Made by a program: the position numbers and the translations under genes | Notes under the pieces: model-generated | Seen by the model: only the letters and a program-made list of their open reading frames with translations | Told to the model about the DNA's origin: nothing | Database searches by the model: none | NCBI RefSeq assembly: GCF_035989285.1 | Contig: NZ_CP108513.1 | Location: 8,866,001 to 8,930,000, forward strand | Direction of reading: 5' to 3' | Source: Streptomyces sp. NBC_01235 | GTDB lineage: Bacteria; Actinomycetota; Actinomycetes; Streptomycetales; Streptomycetaceae | DNA length: 64,000 bases | Shown: positions 52,870-62,541 of the stretch, in pieces | Numbering within the stretch: the stretch's first letter is position 1 | Layout of the letters: every line of letters starts with the position of its first letter

Positions 52870-55419
52870 TCAGAGTTCAGCGGTGGGGACGGGCGGCTGC
52901 GTACGGAACGCGAGCAGCCCGTCCTCGACCTCCACCCGCACCCGGTCGCCCTCCTTGACCCGCCCGTCGAGCAGCAGCCGCGAGAGCTGGTTGTCGACCT
53001 CGCGCTGGATGGTGCGGCGCAGCGGGCGCGCGCCGTACTCGGGCTGGTAGCCGCGCTCGGCGAGCCAGTCGACGGCCGTGTCGCCGAACTCGACCGTGAT
53101 GCCCCGCGCGTGCACCAGCCGTCGCGTCTTCTCCAGCAACAGGTCGGTGATCTGCCGCAGTTGCTCACCCGTGAGCTGACGGAAGACGACGATCTCGTCG
53201 ATCCGGTTGAGGAACTCCGGCCGGAAGTGCTCGCGCAGCGGCCGCAGGATCTGCTCGCGCCGCGCTTCCTCGTCGGCGTCCGTGCTTCCCGCCCCGAAGC
53301 CGATGCCGGCGCCGCGCCGGGTGATCGCCTCCGAGCCCAGGTTGCTGGTCATCACGATCACCGTGTTGGTGAAGTCGACCGTGCGGCCCTGGGAGTCGGT
53401 GAGCCGGCCGTCGTCGAGGACCTGCAGCAGGATGTTGAAGACGTCCGGATGCGCCTTCTCCACCTCGTCGAGCAGGAGCAGCGAGTACGGGTGGCGGCGG
53501 ACGACCTCCGTCAGCTGCCCGGCCTCCTCGTGGCCGACGTAGCCGGGTGGGGCGCCCACCAGACGGCTGACCGTGTGCCGCTCCTGGTACTCGCTCATGT
53601 CGAGCCGGACCATGCGCTCCTCGCTGCCGAACAGCGACTCCGCGAGCGCGCGGGCGAGTTCGGTCTTCCCGACGCCGGTCGGGCCGAGGAAGAGGAAGCT
53701 GCCGATCGGCCGGTCCGGGCTCGCGAGTCCGGCACGCGAGCGCAGCACAGCGTCCGCGACGACCCGTACGGCCTCCTCCTGGCCGACGACCCGCTCGTGC
53801 AGATGCTCCTCCAGGGCCAGCAGGCGGTCCTTCTCCTCCTGGGTGAGGCTGGCGACCGGGATGCCGGTCTGCCGGGACACCACCTCGGCGACGGCCTCCG
53901 CGGTGACCTCCAGATCCCGGCCCTCGTCGGCCGCGTCCTCGCCGCTGGCGTCCGCGATGCGCTGCTTCAACTCGACGATACGGTCCCGCAGTTGGGTGGC
54001 CTGCTCGTACTGTTCGTCCGCCGCCGCCTGGTCCTTGTCGCGGGCGAGCTGCTCGACCTCGCGCTCCATGGCCCGTACGTCCGTGTCCTTCGTGCGGGCG
54101 CCGAGGCGCACCCGGGCGCCGGCCTGGTCGATCAGGTCGATCGCCTTGTCGGGCAGACGGCGGTCGGTGAGATAGCGGTCCGACAGCCCCACGGCCGCGA
54201 CGAGCGCCTCGTCGGTGTAGCGGACCTGGTGGTGGGCCTCGTAGCGGTCGCGCAGCCCGCGCAGGATCTCCAGCGCGTCCTCGACGGACGGCTCCGGGAC
54301 GAGGATCGGCTGGAAACGGCGGGCCAGCGCCGCGTCCTTCTCGATCCGCCGGTACTCCTCCAGCGTCGTCGCGCCCACGATGTGCAGCTCACCGCGGGCC
54401 AGGGCCGGCTTGAGGATGTTCCCGGCGTCCATCGCCCCGCCCTCGCCGCCCCCGCCCGCGCCGACGACCGTGTGCAGCTCGTCGATGAAGACGATCAGCT
54501 GGTCGGAGTGCGCGCGGATCTCGTCGACGATGTTGTTCAGCCGTTCCTCGAAGTCGCCGCGGTAGCGGGTGCCCGCGACCACGCCCGTCAGGTCCAGGGC
54601 GACCACGCGCCGCGTGGCGAGGGTGTCCGGTACGTCGCCCTCCGCGATCCGCTGGGCCAGCCCCTCCACGATGGCGGTCTTGCCGACGCCCGCGTCACCG
54701 ATCAGCACCGGGTTGTTCTTGCCGCGCCGCGAGAGCACCTCGATGGTCTGTTCGATCTCGTCGTCCCGGCCGATCACCGGGTCGATCCCGCCCTGGCGGG
54801 CCAGTTCGGTGAGATCACGGCCGTACTTGTCGAGGGTGGGCGTGCCGGTGGGTCGCTGCCGTTCCGCGGTACGGGTCGCCTGGGCGTTGTCCGGGGGGTC
54901 GGGCGGTAGGCCGGCGGCGGCGAAGCGGGCCGCGTTGAGGATGTGCCCGGCCGCCGAGTCCGGGTTCGAGGCGAGGGCGCTGAGCACGTGCTCCGGGCCG
55001 ATGTGCCCCGCGCCCCGGGAACGGGCCAGGTCGTGGGCGTCCAGCAGGGCGCGCTTGGCGGCCGGGGTCAGGGACAGCGAGGTCGGCGGCGGCACCTCGC
55101 CCGGCGGGTGCTGGGTCGGACCCGAGCGCTCGTCGATCTCCGTCGCGAGGGAGTCGGGGTCGGCGCCGGCCCGACTGAGCAGACTGCGGGTCGGTTCCGA
55201 GCTGAGGGCCGCGCGCAGGAGGTGCTCGGTGTCCAGGTCGCGGCTGCCGTGCTCGGCCGCGTACTGGGCCGCGTCACGGACCAGGTCTCGGGCCTGCTGG
55301 CTGAGGAGCTGGCCTATGTTGATCTGGCGAGGGCCGGGGCGGGGCCCGCCGAAGAAGCGGGCCAGGAATTCACCGAAGGGGTCGCCGTAGCCCTCCGGGC
55401 TGGTGAAGCCGCTGGTCAT
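52870..55419 (-). CDS. ATP-dependent Clp protease ATP-binding subunit (ClpC-like)
   Basis: AAA+ unfoldase, 849 residues. A Gly/Pro-rich start is followed by a Clp-N domain (about 40-175), AAA-1 with Walker [15 protein letters not shown] and [20 protein letters not shown] Walker B, a short UVR-like coiled middle segment ([20 protein letters not shown]), and AAA-2 with [19 protein letters not shown]. The short middle domain points to ClpC rather than ClpB. Sequence before the Clp-N domain ([19 protein letters not shown]) differs from housekeeping ClpC1, so this is probably a second, stress-type paralogue. Confidence 0.9.
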   Translation of the reverse strand: MTSGFTSPEGYGDPFGEFLARFFGGPRPGPRQINIGQLLSQQARDLVRDAAQYAAEHGSRDLDTEHLLRAALSSEPTRSLLSRAGADPDSLATEIDERSGPTQHPPGEVPPPTSLSLTPAAKRALLDAHDLARSRGAGHIGPEHVLSALASNPDSAAGHILNAARFAAAGLPPDPPDNAQATRTAERQRPTGTPTLDKYGRDLTELARQGGIDPVIGRDDEIEQTIEVLSRRGKNNPVLIGDAGVGKTAIVEGLAQRIAEGDVPDTLATRRVVALDLTGVVAGTRYRGDFEERLNNIVDEIRAHSDQLIVFIDELHTVVGAGGGGEGGAMDAGNILKPALARGELHIVGATTLEEYRRIEKDAALARRFQPILVPEPSVEDALEILRGLRDRYEAHHQVRYTDEALVAAVGLSDRYLTDRRLPDKAIDLIDQAGARVRLGARTKDTDVRAMEREVEQLARDKDQAAADEQYEQATQLRDRIVELKQRIADASGEDAADEGRDLEVTAEAVAEVVSRQTGIPVASLTQEEKDRLLALEEHLHERVVGQEEAVRVVADAVLRSRAGLASPDRPIGSFLFLGPTGVGKTELARALAESLFGSEERMVRLDMSEYQERHTVSRLVGAPPGYVGHEEAGQLTEVVRRHPYSLLLLDEVEKAHPDVFNILLQVLDDGRLTDSQGRTVDFTNTVIVMTSNLGSEAITRRGAGIGFGAGSTDADEEARREQILRPLREHFRPEFLNRIDEIVVFRQLTGEQLRQITDLLLEKTRRLVHARGITVEFGDTAVDWLAERGYQPEYGARPLRRTIQREVDNQLSRLLLDGRVKEGDRVRVEVEDGLLAFRTQPPVPTAEL

Positions 55420-55631
55420 GGCGTTCCGTTCGATCGACTGGCGAGGTGCGGGTGCCCTCGCCTTGGCCGGTTACACCCACCTTCGCACGATCGTTCACCG
55501 TAGGCATGCGCAGGAACGCCCACCGCCCGGGTGCTGGAACATGTCGCGGGGCTGCGGGGCGTGCGGGGCTGGTCGCGCCCACGCGGCCGAGCCGCGGATC
55601 GACACAGCCCCGCGCCCCTGAGGGAGTTGTC

Positions 55632-56402
55632 CTACCGTCGCTCGGTGAGGACCCGGGGGCCCGCCTCCGTGATCGCCACCGTGTGTTCCGCGTGCGCTGC
55701 CCTCGAGCCGTCGTTCGTTCGGAGGGTCCAGCCGTCGGGGGCCGCGTGGTACTCGTCCTTGCCACCGGCGATCAGCATCGGTTCGATCGCGATGACCATG
55801 CCGTGACGCAGGGGGAGGCCGCGATGAGGGCGGCCCTCGTTGGGGATCGCGGGGTCCTCGTGCATGTGGCGGCCCACGCCGTGGCCGCCGAAGCCGTCCG
55901 GGATGCCGTAACCCGCCGCACGGCACACCGTGCCGATCGCGTGCGCGATGTCGCCGACGCGGTTGCCGACGACCGCCGCCTCGATGCCCGCCGAGAGGGC
56001 GCGCTCGGCGGCCTCGATCAGTCGGACGTCCGCCGGGCGCGCCGTGCCTACGGTGAAGCTGATGGCGGAGTCGCCGACCCAGCCGTTCAGCTCGGCGCCG
56101 AAGTCGACGGAGAGCAGGTCGCCGTCGCGCAGCCGGTAGCGGGTGGGGATGCCGTGCACGATCGCGTCGTTCACGGAGGCGCAGATCACCGCCGGGAAGG
56201 GCGTCGGAGCGAAGGACGGGCGGTAGCCGAGGAACGGTGACGTCGCACCCGCCCCGCGCAGCACCTCATGGGCCAGCTCGTCCAGCTCCAGCAGGGAGAC
56301 GCCCACGTCGGCGGCCTCGCGCACGGCTGTCAGAGCCTGTGCGACGACCTGTCCCGCCTCGTACATGGCGTCGATCGATGTATCCGTCTTCAGTTCCACC
56401 AT
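55632..56402 (-). CDS. map: Type I methionine aminopeptidase
   Basis: Removes N-terminal Met, 256 residues. Metal ligands in DLLSVDFGAELNGWVGDSAI (two Asp), GFGGHGVGRHMHEDP (His), VIAIEPMLIAGG (Glu) and AHAEHTVAITE (Glu); the substrate His is in NDAIVHGIP. Short N-terminus without zinc finger. The ATG at 56402 is 32 bp from a divergent XRE regulator with a palindrome between, so this is a regulated accessory Map rather than the ribosomal-operon copy; the latter should lie elsewhere. Confidence 0.95.
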   Translation of the reverse strand: MVELKTDTSIDAMYEAGQVVAQALTAVREAADVGVSLLELDELAHEVLRGAGATSPFLGYRPSFAPTPFPAVICASVNDAIVHGIPTRYRLRDGDLLSVDFGAELNGWVGDSAISFTVGTARPADVRLIEAAERALSAGIEAAVVGNRVGDIAHAIGTVCRAAGYGIPDGFGGHGVGRHMHEDPAIPNEGRPHRGLPLRHGMVIAIEPMLIAGGKDEYHAAPDGWTLRTNDGSRAAHAEHTVAITEAGPRVLTERR

Positions 56403-56412
56403 GCCAATTACT

Positions 56413-56422
56413 ATACCGGTAT
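56413..56422. promoter_or_regulatory. Palindromic operator between map and the XRE gene
   Basis: ATACCGGTAT is a perfect 10-bp palindrome in the 32-bp gap between two divergent starts and is AT-richer than its surroundings. It overlaps what must be both promoters; the XRE protein is the obvious ligand. Confidence 0.6.
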
Positions 56423-56434
56423 TAGAATGGCGGC

Positions 56435-56686
56435 ATGGTGCGTACCCCCCTCACCCCGGAAGAGCGCGAACGCGGCGAGCGGCTCGGGCGGTTGCTGCGC
56501 GAGGCGCGCGGCGGCCGGAGCATGACCCAGATCGCGGCGAGCGCCGGCATCTCCGCCGAGACCCTCCGCAAGATCGAGACCGGCCGTGCTCCCACCCCGG
56601 CGTTCTTCACCGTCGCCGCGCTCGCCCGGGTGCTCGGCCTGTCGATGGACGAGCTGGCGGGGCTGTGCGCCCTCGCCCCGGCGTGA
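56435..56686 (+). CDS. XRE family helix-turn-helix regulator
   Basis: Protein of 83 residues: GRLLREARGGRSMTQIAASA and GISAETLRKIETGRAPTPAF form a lambda-repressor-type helix-turn-helix; the ending LGLSMDELAGLCALAP is usual for small XRE proteins. Probably regulates itself and the divergent map. Leader is very short; GTG/ATG spacing suggests leaderless translation is possible. Confidence 0.88.
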   Translation: MVRTPLTPEERERGERLGRLLREARGGRSMTQIAASAGISAETLRKIETGRAPTPAFFTVAALARVLGLSMDELAGLCALAPA

Positions 56687-56830
56687 CCCCCGGGGCCTGC
56701 CGCCGGGCATGGGTCAAGATCGCGTCAACAGCGCCGTCGGGCCCGCTTTGAAAACTTGCCGTAGCCCAGCTGTAACACGGCTGGTGTTTTCTACGAACCG
56801 GAGTGTTCCGGTCTGGGCGGGAGTCGAGCG

Positions 56831-58411
56831 ATGGCTGTGGATCAACTCCCGGGCCGGGTGCGGGAGTTCGCGAGCTACCTGAACGGACTGCTGTCGCGCC
56901 TCGACCAGGGCGTCGGCTGGTGTGCGGTGTTCTGGCAGCGCGACCCCGACGGCATGCAGGCCTGCCTCGACGGCCGAGAGGTGCCGCCCTGGGACGTGGT
57001 GGAGGCGGTGCTCCAGGACCTCGCCGCCGAATACGGCACCCAGGTCGCCGAGCGGCAGGCGGAACAGCTCCGGCCCTTGCACGCCGGCGCGCTCGCCGCC
57101 CACGACGCCCGGCCCGGCGGCCGCGACGCCCTCGTGGACCGGCTCGACGTCATGCTCCGCGAACAGCGCTACGCCGCCGAACGGCTGGCAGACCTGGGCC
57201 GCGGACTCGCCTCCGCGGCCACCCAGGAGCAGGCCGACGCCATCCGCCTCGACCTCGCCTGGGCCCACGACGACCAGGAACGGGCCACCGCACGGTGCGC
57301 CGAACTCCGTTACCGGATGGCGGAGCTGGACCGGCTCCCGACGGCCGGCACGACCCCCGGGCAGACGGCCGGGCGTGCCGCCGCCGAGCCGGCTCGCGAC
57401 GCGCGGACGGGGTATCGCGGTGCCGAGCCTGCGGCGGGCCCGACCACCGACGCTCACGATGCGCGGACGGGGTATCGCGCACCCGAGTCTGCGGCGGGTT
57501 CGACGGTCGATGCTTACGACGCGCGGACGGGGTTTCGCGCACCCGAGCCTGGGGCGGGCCCCACCGCCGACGCATACGATGCCGAGGTCGCGACGGCCGC
57601 CGAGCCCGCTCCTCGGCCGGTCCCCGCCGAGGACACCCTCGCCCCCGCTCCCGCCCCGACCCCCGTGCCCAAGCAGCGCAAGCGTCGTCGCGGCAGTGCC
57701 CGCTTCGCCGGCCTGGCCGAGGAGGAGGACGACGGCGCCGCCGTCGTCGTACCGCCCGCCGCCGGTCCGGTGGCGCCCGCGCCCGCCGCGAGCGCGCGCC
57801 GCACCCCGCGCGGCGCCCGCTTCGCCGGGGCCGCCGAGAGGGTCGAGCGGTCGTCCGAGCCGCAGCGCGAGCCGTTGGACGCGACGGCCCGGCGGGAGAC
57901 CGTCGAGGCGGTGGAGCGGCTGGTGCGGCTGCGCGGCGACGGCCGCAGCGGAGAGGCGCACGCCCTGCTCGTCGAACTCGCGTACTGGCCGGCCGCCCGC
58001 ATCCCGCTGCTCGCGGCCGAACTGCAGCGCGCCGGGCTCACCGCCGACTGGACCACCCTGCTCTGGGAGGCCGCCTCCCTGCCCGCCGACCGGCTCGTCG
58101 CGGCGGCCGACGCCCTGGTCGCCGTGGGACGCACGGCCGACGGCGAACAGATCCTGCGGCAGGGTGTCGCCCGGCCGGCCGCCGAGATCGGACAGTCCGT
58201 CCTCGGCCTGGTCGCGGAGGGACGGCGGCGCGAGGCCCGCGCGCTGCTCGACGCCTACGTCCGCGTCCGCACCCCCGAGGAGGCCGCCCGCAGCGTCGCC
58301 CCGGACCCGCAGGCCCTCGTCCCGCTCCTGCTGGAGGCGGCCCGGACGGTCTCGGAGGAATGCAGCTGGGATCTCGTGCACGCCCTGCGGGTCGCGGGCT
58401 TCACCGCCTGA
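56831..58411 (+). CDS. Hypothetical protein with 20-residue tandem repeats
   Basis: Soluble protein of 526 residues. The N-terminal domain (LPGRVREFASYLNGLLSRLD; VGWCAVFWQRDPDGMQACLD) contains a putative helical bundle; residues about 190-250 hold three copies of a 20-residue repeat (DARTGYR...); a low-complexity Ala/Pro linker follows; the C-terminal domain about 355-526 is Ala-rich and helical (RRETVEAVERLVRLRGDGRS) like a tandem helical repeat. I recall relatives named 'UL36 large tegument-like' in Streptomyces, a label without functional meaning. ATG 56831 follows GGGAG. Function unknown. Confidence 0.8.
   Translation: MAVDQLPGRVREFASYLNGLLSRLDQGVGWCAVFWQRDPDGMQACLDGREVPPWDVVEAVLQDLAAEYGTQVAERQAEQLRPLHAGALAAHDARPGGRDALVDRLDVMLREQRYAAERLADLGRGLASAATQEQADAIRLDLAWAHDDQERATARCAELRYRMAELDRLPTAGTTPGQTAGRAAAEPARDARTGYRGAEPAAGPTTDAHDARTGYRAPESAAGSTVDAYDARTGFRAPEPGAGPTADAYDAEVATAAEPAPRPVPAEDTLAPAPAPTPVPKQRKRRRGSARFAGLAEEEDDGAAVVVPPAAGPVAPAPAASARRTPRGARFAGAAERVERSSEPQREPLDATARRETVEAVERLVRLRGDGRSGEAHALLVELAYWPAARIPLLAAELQRAGLTADWTTLLWEAASLPADRLVAAADALVAVGRTADGEQILRQGVARPAAEIGQSVLGLVAEGRRREARALLDAYVRVRTPEEAARSVAPDPQALVPLLLEAARTVSEECSWDLVHALRVAGFTA
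57398..57577 (+). repeat. Three 60-bp in-frame repeats
   Basis: Units start at 57398, 57458 and 57518 with an exact 60-bp period; GCGCGGACGGGGT is conserved in all three. Each unit encodes a 20-residue segment beginning DARTGYR or DARTGFR. High identity at DNA level suggests recent expansion. Confidence 0.85.
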
Positions 58412-58567
58412 CCCGCGCCCCGGCAACTCCCTGGCCCAATTTTCCGATCACGTTTCCGGCGTACGCCGTGCGCACCGGGAATCACCCACCGGAGTGTGAA
58501 ACGCGATCGACTTCGCCGGTTAACGGCGATGGTCTTGGCAAGCCTGTCCCGGAGGCTTACGTTCATC

Positions 58568-58598
58568 CCTCTACGACCATCGTCTACGGGCGTAGAGG
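58568..58598. promoter_or_regulatory. Inverted repeat upstream of the first amidohydrolase
   Basis: CCTCTACG (58568-58575) and CGTAGAGG (58591-58598) form a perfect 8-bp dyad with a 15-nt spacer, 28 bp before the ATG at 58627. It could be a PucR operator or a leader hairpin; no matching dyad was found before the second amidohydrolase at 62542. Confidence 0.35.
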
Positions 58599-58626
58599 CT
58601 CTGAGGTCCCGTCGAAGGAGCAGCTC

Positions 58627-59469
58627 ATGGCCAACGTCGTCCGTGCCGCACTGGTCCAGGCCACCTGGACCGGCGACACCGAGTCCATGGTGGCGAAACA
58701 CGAGGAGCACGCACGCGAGGCGGCCCGCCGGGGCGCGAAGATCATCGGGTTCCAGGAGGTCTTCAACGCTCCCTACTTCTGTCAGGTCCAGGAGCCGGAG
58801 CACTACCGCTGGGCCGAGCCGGTCCCCGACGGGCCGACCGTGCGTCGTATGCGGGAGCTCGCGCGCGAGACGGGCATGGTGGTCGTCGTGCCGGTCTTCG
58901 AGGTCGAGCAGTCCGGTTTCTACTACAACACCGCCGCCGTGATCGATGCCGACGGCTCCTATCTCGGCAAGTACCGCAAGCACCACATCCCGCAGGTGAA
59001 GGGTTTCTGGGAGAAGTACTACTTCAAGCCCGGCAACCTCGGCTGGCCCGTCTTCGACACGGCCGTCGGCAAGGTCGGCGTCTACATCTGCTACGACCGT
59101 CACTTCCCGGAGGGGTGGCGACAACTCGGCCTGAACGGCGCCCAGTTGGTCTACAACCCGTCCGCCACCCACCGCGGCCTCTCGGCCCACCTCTGGCAGC
59201 TGGAGCAGCCCGCGGCCGCGGTCGCCAACGAGTACTTCGTCGCCGCGATCAACCGGGTCGGCGTCGAGGAGTACGGCGACAACGACTTCTACGGGACCTC
59301 GTACTTCGTCGACCCGCGCGGACAGTTCGTGGGCGAGGTGGCGAGCGACAAGGACGAGGAACTCCTGATCCGCGACCTCGACTTCGACCTCGTCGAGGAG
59401 GTCCGGCAGCAGTGGGCCTTCTACCGCGACCGCCGTCCCGACGCCTACGAAGGGCTGGTGCGGCCGTGA
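58627..59469 (+). CDS. Beta-ureidopropionase-like carbon-nitrogen hydrolase, copy 1
   Basis: Nitrilase-superfamily amidohydrolase, 280 residues. Catalytic triad: Glu in IIGFQEVFNAPYF, Lys in YRKHHIPQVKGFWEKYYF, Cys in VGVYICYDRHFPEGWRQLGL. These match N-carbamoyl-beta-alanine amidohydrolases of the reductive pyrimidine pathway, where ureidopropionate gives beta-alanine, CO2 and NH3. The stop overlaps the aminotransferase GTG (59466). A second copy with about 70% identity by eye lies at 62542. Confidence 0.9.
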   Translation: MANVVRAALVQATWTGDTESMVAKHEEHAREAARRGAKIIGFQEVFNAPYFCQVQEPEHYRWAEPVPDGPTVRRMRELARETGMVVVVPVFEVEQSGFYYNTAAVIDADGSYLGKYRKHHIPQVKGFWEKYYFKPGNLGWPVFDTAVGKVGVYICYDRHFPEGWRQLGLNGAQLVYNPSATHRGLSAHLWQLEQPAAAVANEYFVAAINRVGVEEYGDNDFYGTSYFVDPRGQFVGEVASDKDEELLIRDLDFDLVEEVRQQWAFYRDRRPDAYEGLVRP

Positions 59470-60749
59470 GCGACCTGTACGCCCGACACCGGGGCGTCCT
59501 GCCGGACTGGCTCGCCCTCTACTACGAGGACCCGCTGGAGATCACCCACGGTGAGGGCCGCCATGTCTGGGACGCCGAGGGAAACAAGTACCTCGACTTC
59601 TTCGGCGGCATCCTCACCACGATGACCGCGCACGCGCTGCCCGAGGTGACGAAGGCGGTGAGCGAGCAGGCCGGGCGGATCGTCCATTCGTCCACGCTCT
59701 ATCTCAACCGGCCCATGGTCGACCTCGCCGAGCGCATCGCCCACGTCAGCGGCATCCCCGACGCGCGGGTCTTCTTCACCACCTCGGGCACCGAGGCCAA
59801 CGACACGGCACTGCTGCTCGCCACCACCCACCGGCGCAGCAACACCGTCCTCGCGATGCGCAACAGTTACCACGGCCGTTCCTTCAGCGCGGTCGGCATC
59901 ACCGGCAACCGCGGCTGGTCCCCGACCTCGCTGTCCCCGCTGCAGACGCTGTACGTGCACGGCGGGGTGCGGGGTCGTGGTCCCTTCGCCGACCTCGGTG
60001 ACGCCGAGTTCATCGACGCCTGTGTCGAGGACCTGAAGGACCTGCTCGGGCACACCCGCCCGCCCGCCGCCCTGATCGCCGAGCCCATCCAGGGCGTCGG
60101 CGGGTTCACGTCCCCGCCGGACGGACTGTATGCGGCATTCCGTGAAGTACTGGACGCATACGGGATCCTGTGGATCGCCGACGAGGTACAGACCGGCTGG
60201 GGACGCACGGGCGAACACTTCTGGGGCTGGCAGGCGCACGCGCAGAACGGTCCGCCGGACATCGTCACCTTCGCCAAGGGCATCGGCAACGGCATGTCCA
60301 TCGGCGGTGTCATCGCCCGCTCCGAGATCATGAACTGCCTGGACGCCAACAGCATCTCCACGTTCGGCGGCACCCAGGTCACCATGGCGGCCGGCCTCGC
60401 CAACCTCGGCTATCTGCTGGAACACGACCTCCAGGGCAACGCCCGGCGGGTCGGCGGTCTGCTCATCGAGCGGCTGCGGGCCGTCGCCGCCCAGGACCCC
60501 GGCGTACGGGAGGTCCGCGGGCGCGGGCTGATGATCGGCGTCGAACTGACCAGGCCCGGCACCGACCTGGCCGACCCGGACCGGGCCTCCGCAGTGCTGG
60601 AGGCGGCCCGCGCCGACGGGCTGCTGATCGGCAAGGGCGGAGGGCACAACACCAGCGCCCTGCGCATCGCCCCGCCGCTGTCCCTGACCGTGGCGGAGGC
60701 CGAGGAGGGCGCCGCCGTCCTCGAAAGCGCGCTGAGGAGCACGCAGTAG
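59466..60749 (+). CDS. Class III aminotransferase (AGXT2/beta-alanine type)
   Basis: PLP enzyme of 427 residues. PLP Lys in VTFAKGIGNGMSIGG; FFTTSGTEANDTALLLATTH and IADEVQTGWGRTGEHFWGW are class III signatures. Its place between pyrimidine-degradation genes suggests beta-alanine or beta-aminoisobutyrate as amino donor, giving malonate semialdehyde. Coupled to copy 1 of the amidohydrolase (GTGA). Close relatives act on glyoxylate/alanine, so substrate is inferred. Confidence 0.92.
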   Translation: MSDLYARHRGVLPDWLALYYEDPLEITHGEGRHVWDAEGNKYLDFFGGILTTMTAHALPEVTKAVSEQAGRIVHSSTLYLNRPMVDLAERIAHVSGIPDARVFFTTSGTEANDTALLLATTHRRSNTVLAMRNSYHGRSFSAVGITGNRGWSPTSLSPLQTLYVHGGVRGRGPFADLGDAEFIDACVEDLKDLLGHTRPPAALIAEPIQGVGGFTSPPDGLYAAFREVLDAYGILWIADEVQTGWGRTGEHFWGWQAHAQNGPPDIVTFAKGIGNGMSIGGVIARSEIMNCLDANSISTFGGTQVTMAAGLANLGYLLEHDLQGNARRVGGLLIERLRAVAAQDPGVREVRGRGLMIGVELTRPGTDLADPDRASAVLEAARADGLLIGKGGGHNTSALRIAPPLSLTVAEAEEGAAVLESALRSTQ

Positions 60750-60778
60750 CGCCGGCCTGAGCAAGGGAACGCATCGCC

Positions 60779-62362
60779 ATGACCATCACCTTGGAGCCCT
60801 GGGGCCCCGTAGAGCCGCTGGAACCCGCCCTGTCGGTCCGTCAGGTCCTGGCGCTGGAACGGGTGTTGGCCGGGGAGCCCGAGGTGGTGGCCGGCGCGGG
60901 CCAGCTCGACCGGCCGGTGCGCTGGGTGCACGTAGCCGAGGCCGCCGACGTCGGCGTGATGCTCAGCGGCGGCGAGATGGTCCTCACCACCGGTGTGCTG
61001 CTCGCCGGCGACGAGAGCGCGCAGACCGAGTACATCCAGTCCCTGCACCGGGCGGAAGCCGCGGCCGTGGTGCTGGGCCTCGGCCGCGCCTTCCCCACCC
61101 CGCCGGACGTGATGCGACGAGCCGCCGAACGGTGCGGGCTTCCGATGGTCGTGCTCCACCGGCCGTTTCCCTTCGCGGAGTTGACGGAGGAGGTCCAGTC
61201 CCGGCTGGTCCGGCGGAAATTCGCCGCCGTCAGCCTGTCGGAGGCCGTACGGACCGCCCTCACGGGACTGATCACCGCGGGCGCCCCGCTGCAACTGCTG
61301 CTCGACGAGATCGCCCAGCACGCCGGCTGTCCCGTCGTCGTCACCAACCTCGCCCACCGGGTGCTGGCGACGGCGGGCGAGCGGTCGGCGGTCGACGACG
61401 TGCTGCGGGACTGGGAGCGCATCGCCCGGCAGGCCGGCGGCAGCGAGGGCGACGGCTGGATCCGCGCGGAGCTCGGCGGGCGCGGCGAGCGGTGGGGGCA
61501 GATCATGCTCTGCGGTCACCGCGGCGACACCGCGGGCGGGCGGCTGCTCGCCGACCGGGCCGCCGAGGCCCTCGTCCTGCACCGCATGCTCGGCGGCACC
61601 TCCGCCCACACCTGGGAGGAGCAGTCCGCGCAGAGCCTGCTGACCGACCTGATCTCCGGCGTCGTACCGGCCCGGCAACTGCTGCCCCGGGCCCGGGCGG
61701 CCGGACTCCCCGTCAACCGGCGCACCTTCGTCCCGCTGGTCGTGCGGGGCGGCGACCCGGCTCAACTCGACCGGATGCTGAGGCTGTTGGGGATGCCCGG
61801 ACTCGTCGCCGAACTCGCGGACGGGGCGACGGCGGTGCTGCTGAGCCTCGCCCGGGACCAGGACGCCGACGCACTCGCCGCGCACTTCGCCGCCCGGCTG
61901 CGGACGGAGTCGGATCAGGCCGGTACGGTCGTCGCGGCGGCCGACCCGCGCATCGTCTGGGACGATGTGCCCGCCGGGCTGCGCGAGGCCCAGCACGTCG
62001 CGGACGCCGTGGCCGACTCCTCGGCCGCGCTCGACCTCCCGGCCGTCGTCCGCCTCAAGGACGTCCATCTGCGCGGCCTGGTCCGGCTGCTGCGGGACGA
62101 TCCTCATGTGCAGTCCTTCGCGGAGCGGGAGCTGGACGGGCTGCTGTGCGCGGCCGGGGACGACCTGCTCGCCGTGCTGCGGACCTACCTGGCCACCGGC
62201 CGCAACAAGTCCCGCACCGCCCAGCTCCATCACGTCTCCCGGCCCGCACTGTACCGCCGGCTGGAGGCGATAGAGGGCCGGCTGGGCGTGGATCTCGACG
62301 ACTTCGAACAGGCCGCATCGGTGCACATCGCGCTCCTCGCGCACGACGCGCAACGGGGCTGA
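60779..62362 (+). CDS. PucR family transcriptional regulator
   Basis: Regulator of 527 residues. N-terminal PucR domain (LALERVLAGEPEVVAGAGQL; AEAADVGVMLSGGEMVLTTG) senses a nitrogen metabolite; the C-terminal helix-turn-helix reads TYLATGRNKSRTAQLHHVSR followed by PALYRRLEAIEGRLGVDL. Such proteins control purine, pyrimidine or hydantoin catabolism. It lies inside the cluster, 29 bp after the aminotransferase, and probably regulates it in response to a pathway intermediate. Confidence 0.92.
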   Translation: MTITLEPWGPVEPLEPALSVRQVLALERVLAGEPEVVAGAGQLDRPVRWVHVAEAADVGVMLSGGEMVLTTGVLLAGDESAQTEYIQSLHRAEAAAVVLGLGRAFPTPPDVMRRAAERCGLPMVVLHRPFPFAELTEEVQSRLVRRKFAAVSLSEAVRTALTGLITAGAPLQLLLDEIAQHAGCPVVVTNLAHRVLATAGERSAVDDVLRDWERIARQAGGSEGDGWIRAELGGRGERWGQIMLCGHRGDTAGGRLLADRAAEALVLHRMLGGTSAHTWEEQSAQSLLTDLISGVVPARQLLPRARAAGLPVNRRTFVPLVVRGGDPAQLDRMLRLLGMPGLVAELADGATAVLLSLARDQDADALAAHFAARLRTESDQAGTVVAAADPRIVWDDVPAGLREAQHVADAVADSSAALDLPAVVRLKDVHLRGLVRLLRDDPHVQSFAERELDGLLCAAGDDLLAVLRTYLATGRNKSRTAQLHHVSRPALYRRLEAIEGRLGVDLDDFEQAASVHIALLAHDAQRG

Positions 62363-62541
62363 CCGCGCGCCGGGCAACAACCTCGAAACATGCAACGACC
62401 AGGGAAAACGGTGGTGAAACATGGGCCCGGGAAGACGTGACACGGTGGCACGCCGGACGCCCGCAGGCGTGACACCGTGCAACTCAAAGCGGGCTCGGCG
62501 GCTTCCTAGGCTCCTCGTACACCGAGCGACCGGAGGTCCCG

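Noticed and set aside
53110..54909. A 599-codon frame antisense to the ClpC-like gene
   Set aside because: Antisense shadow of a highly biased gene, with no ribosome site or recognisable domain.
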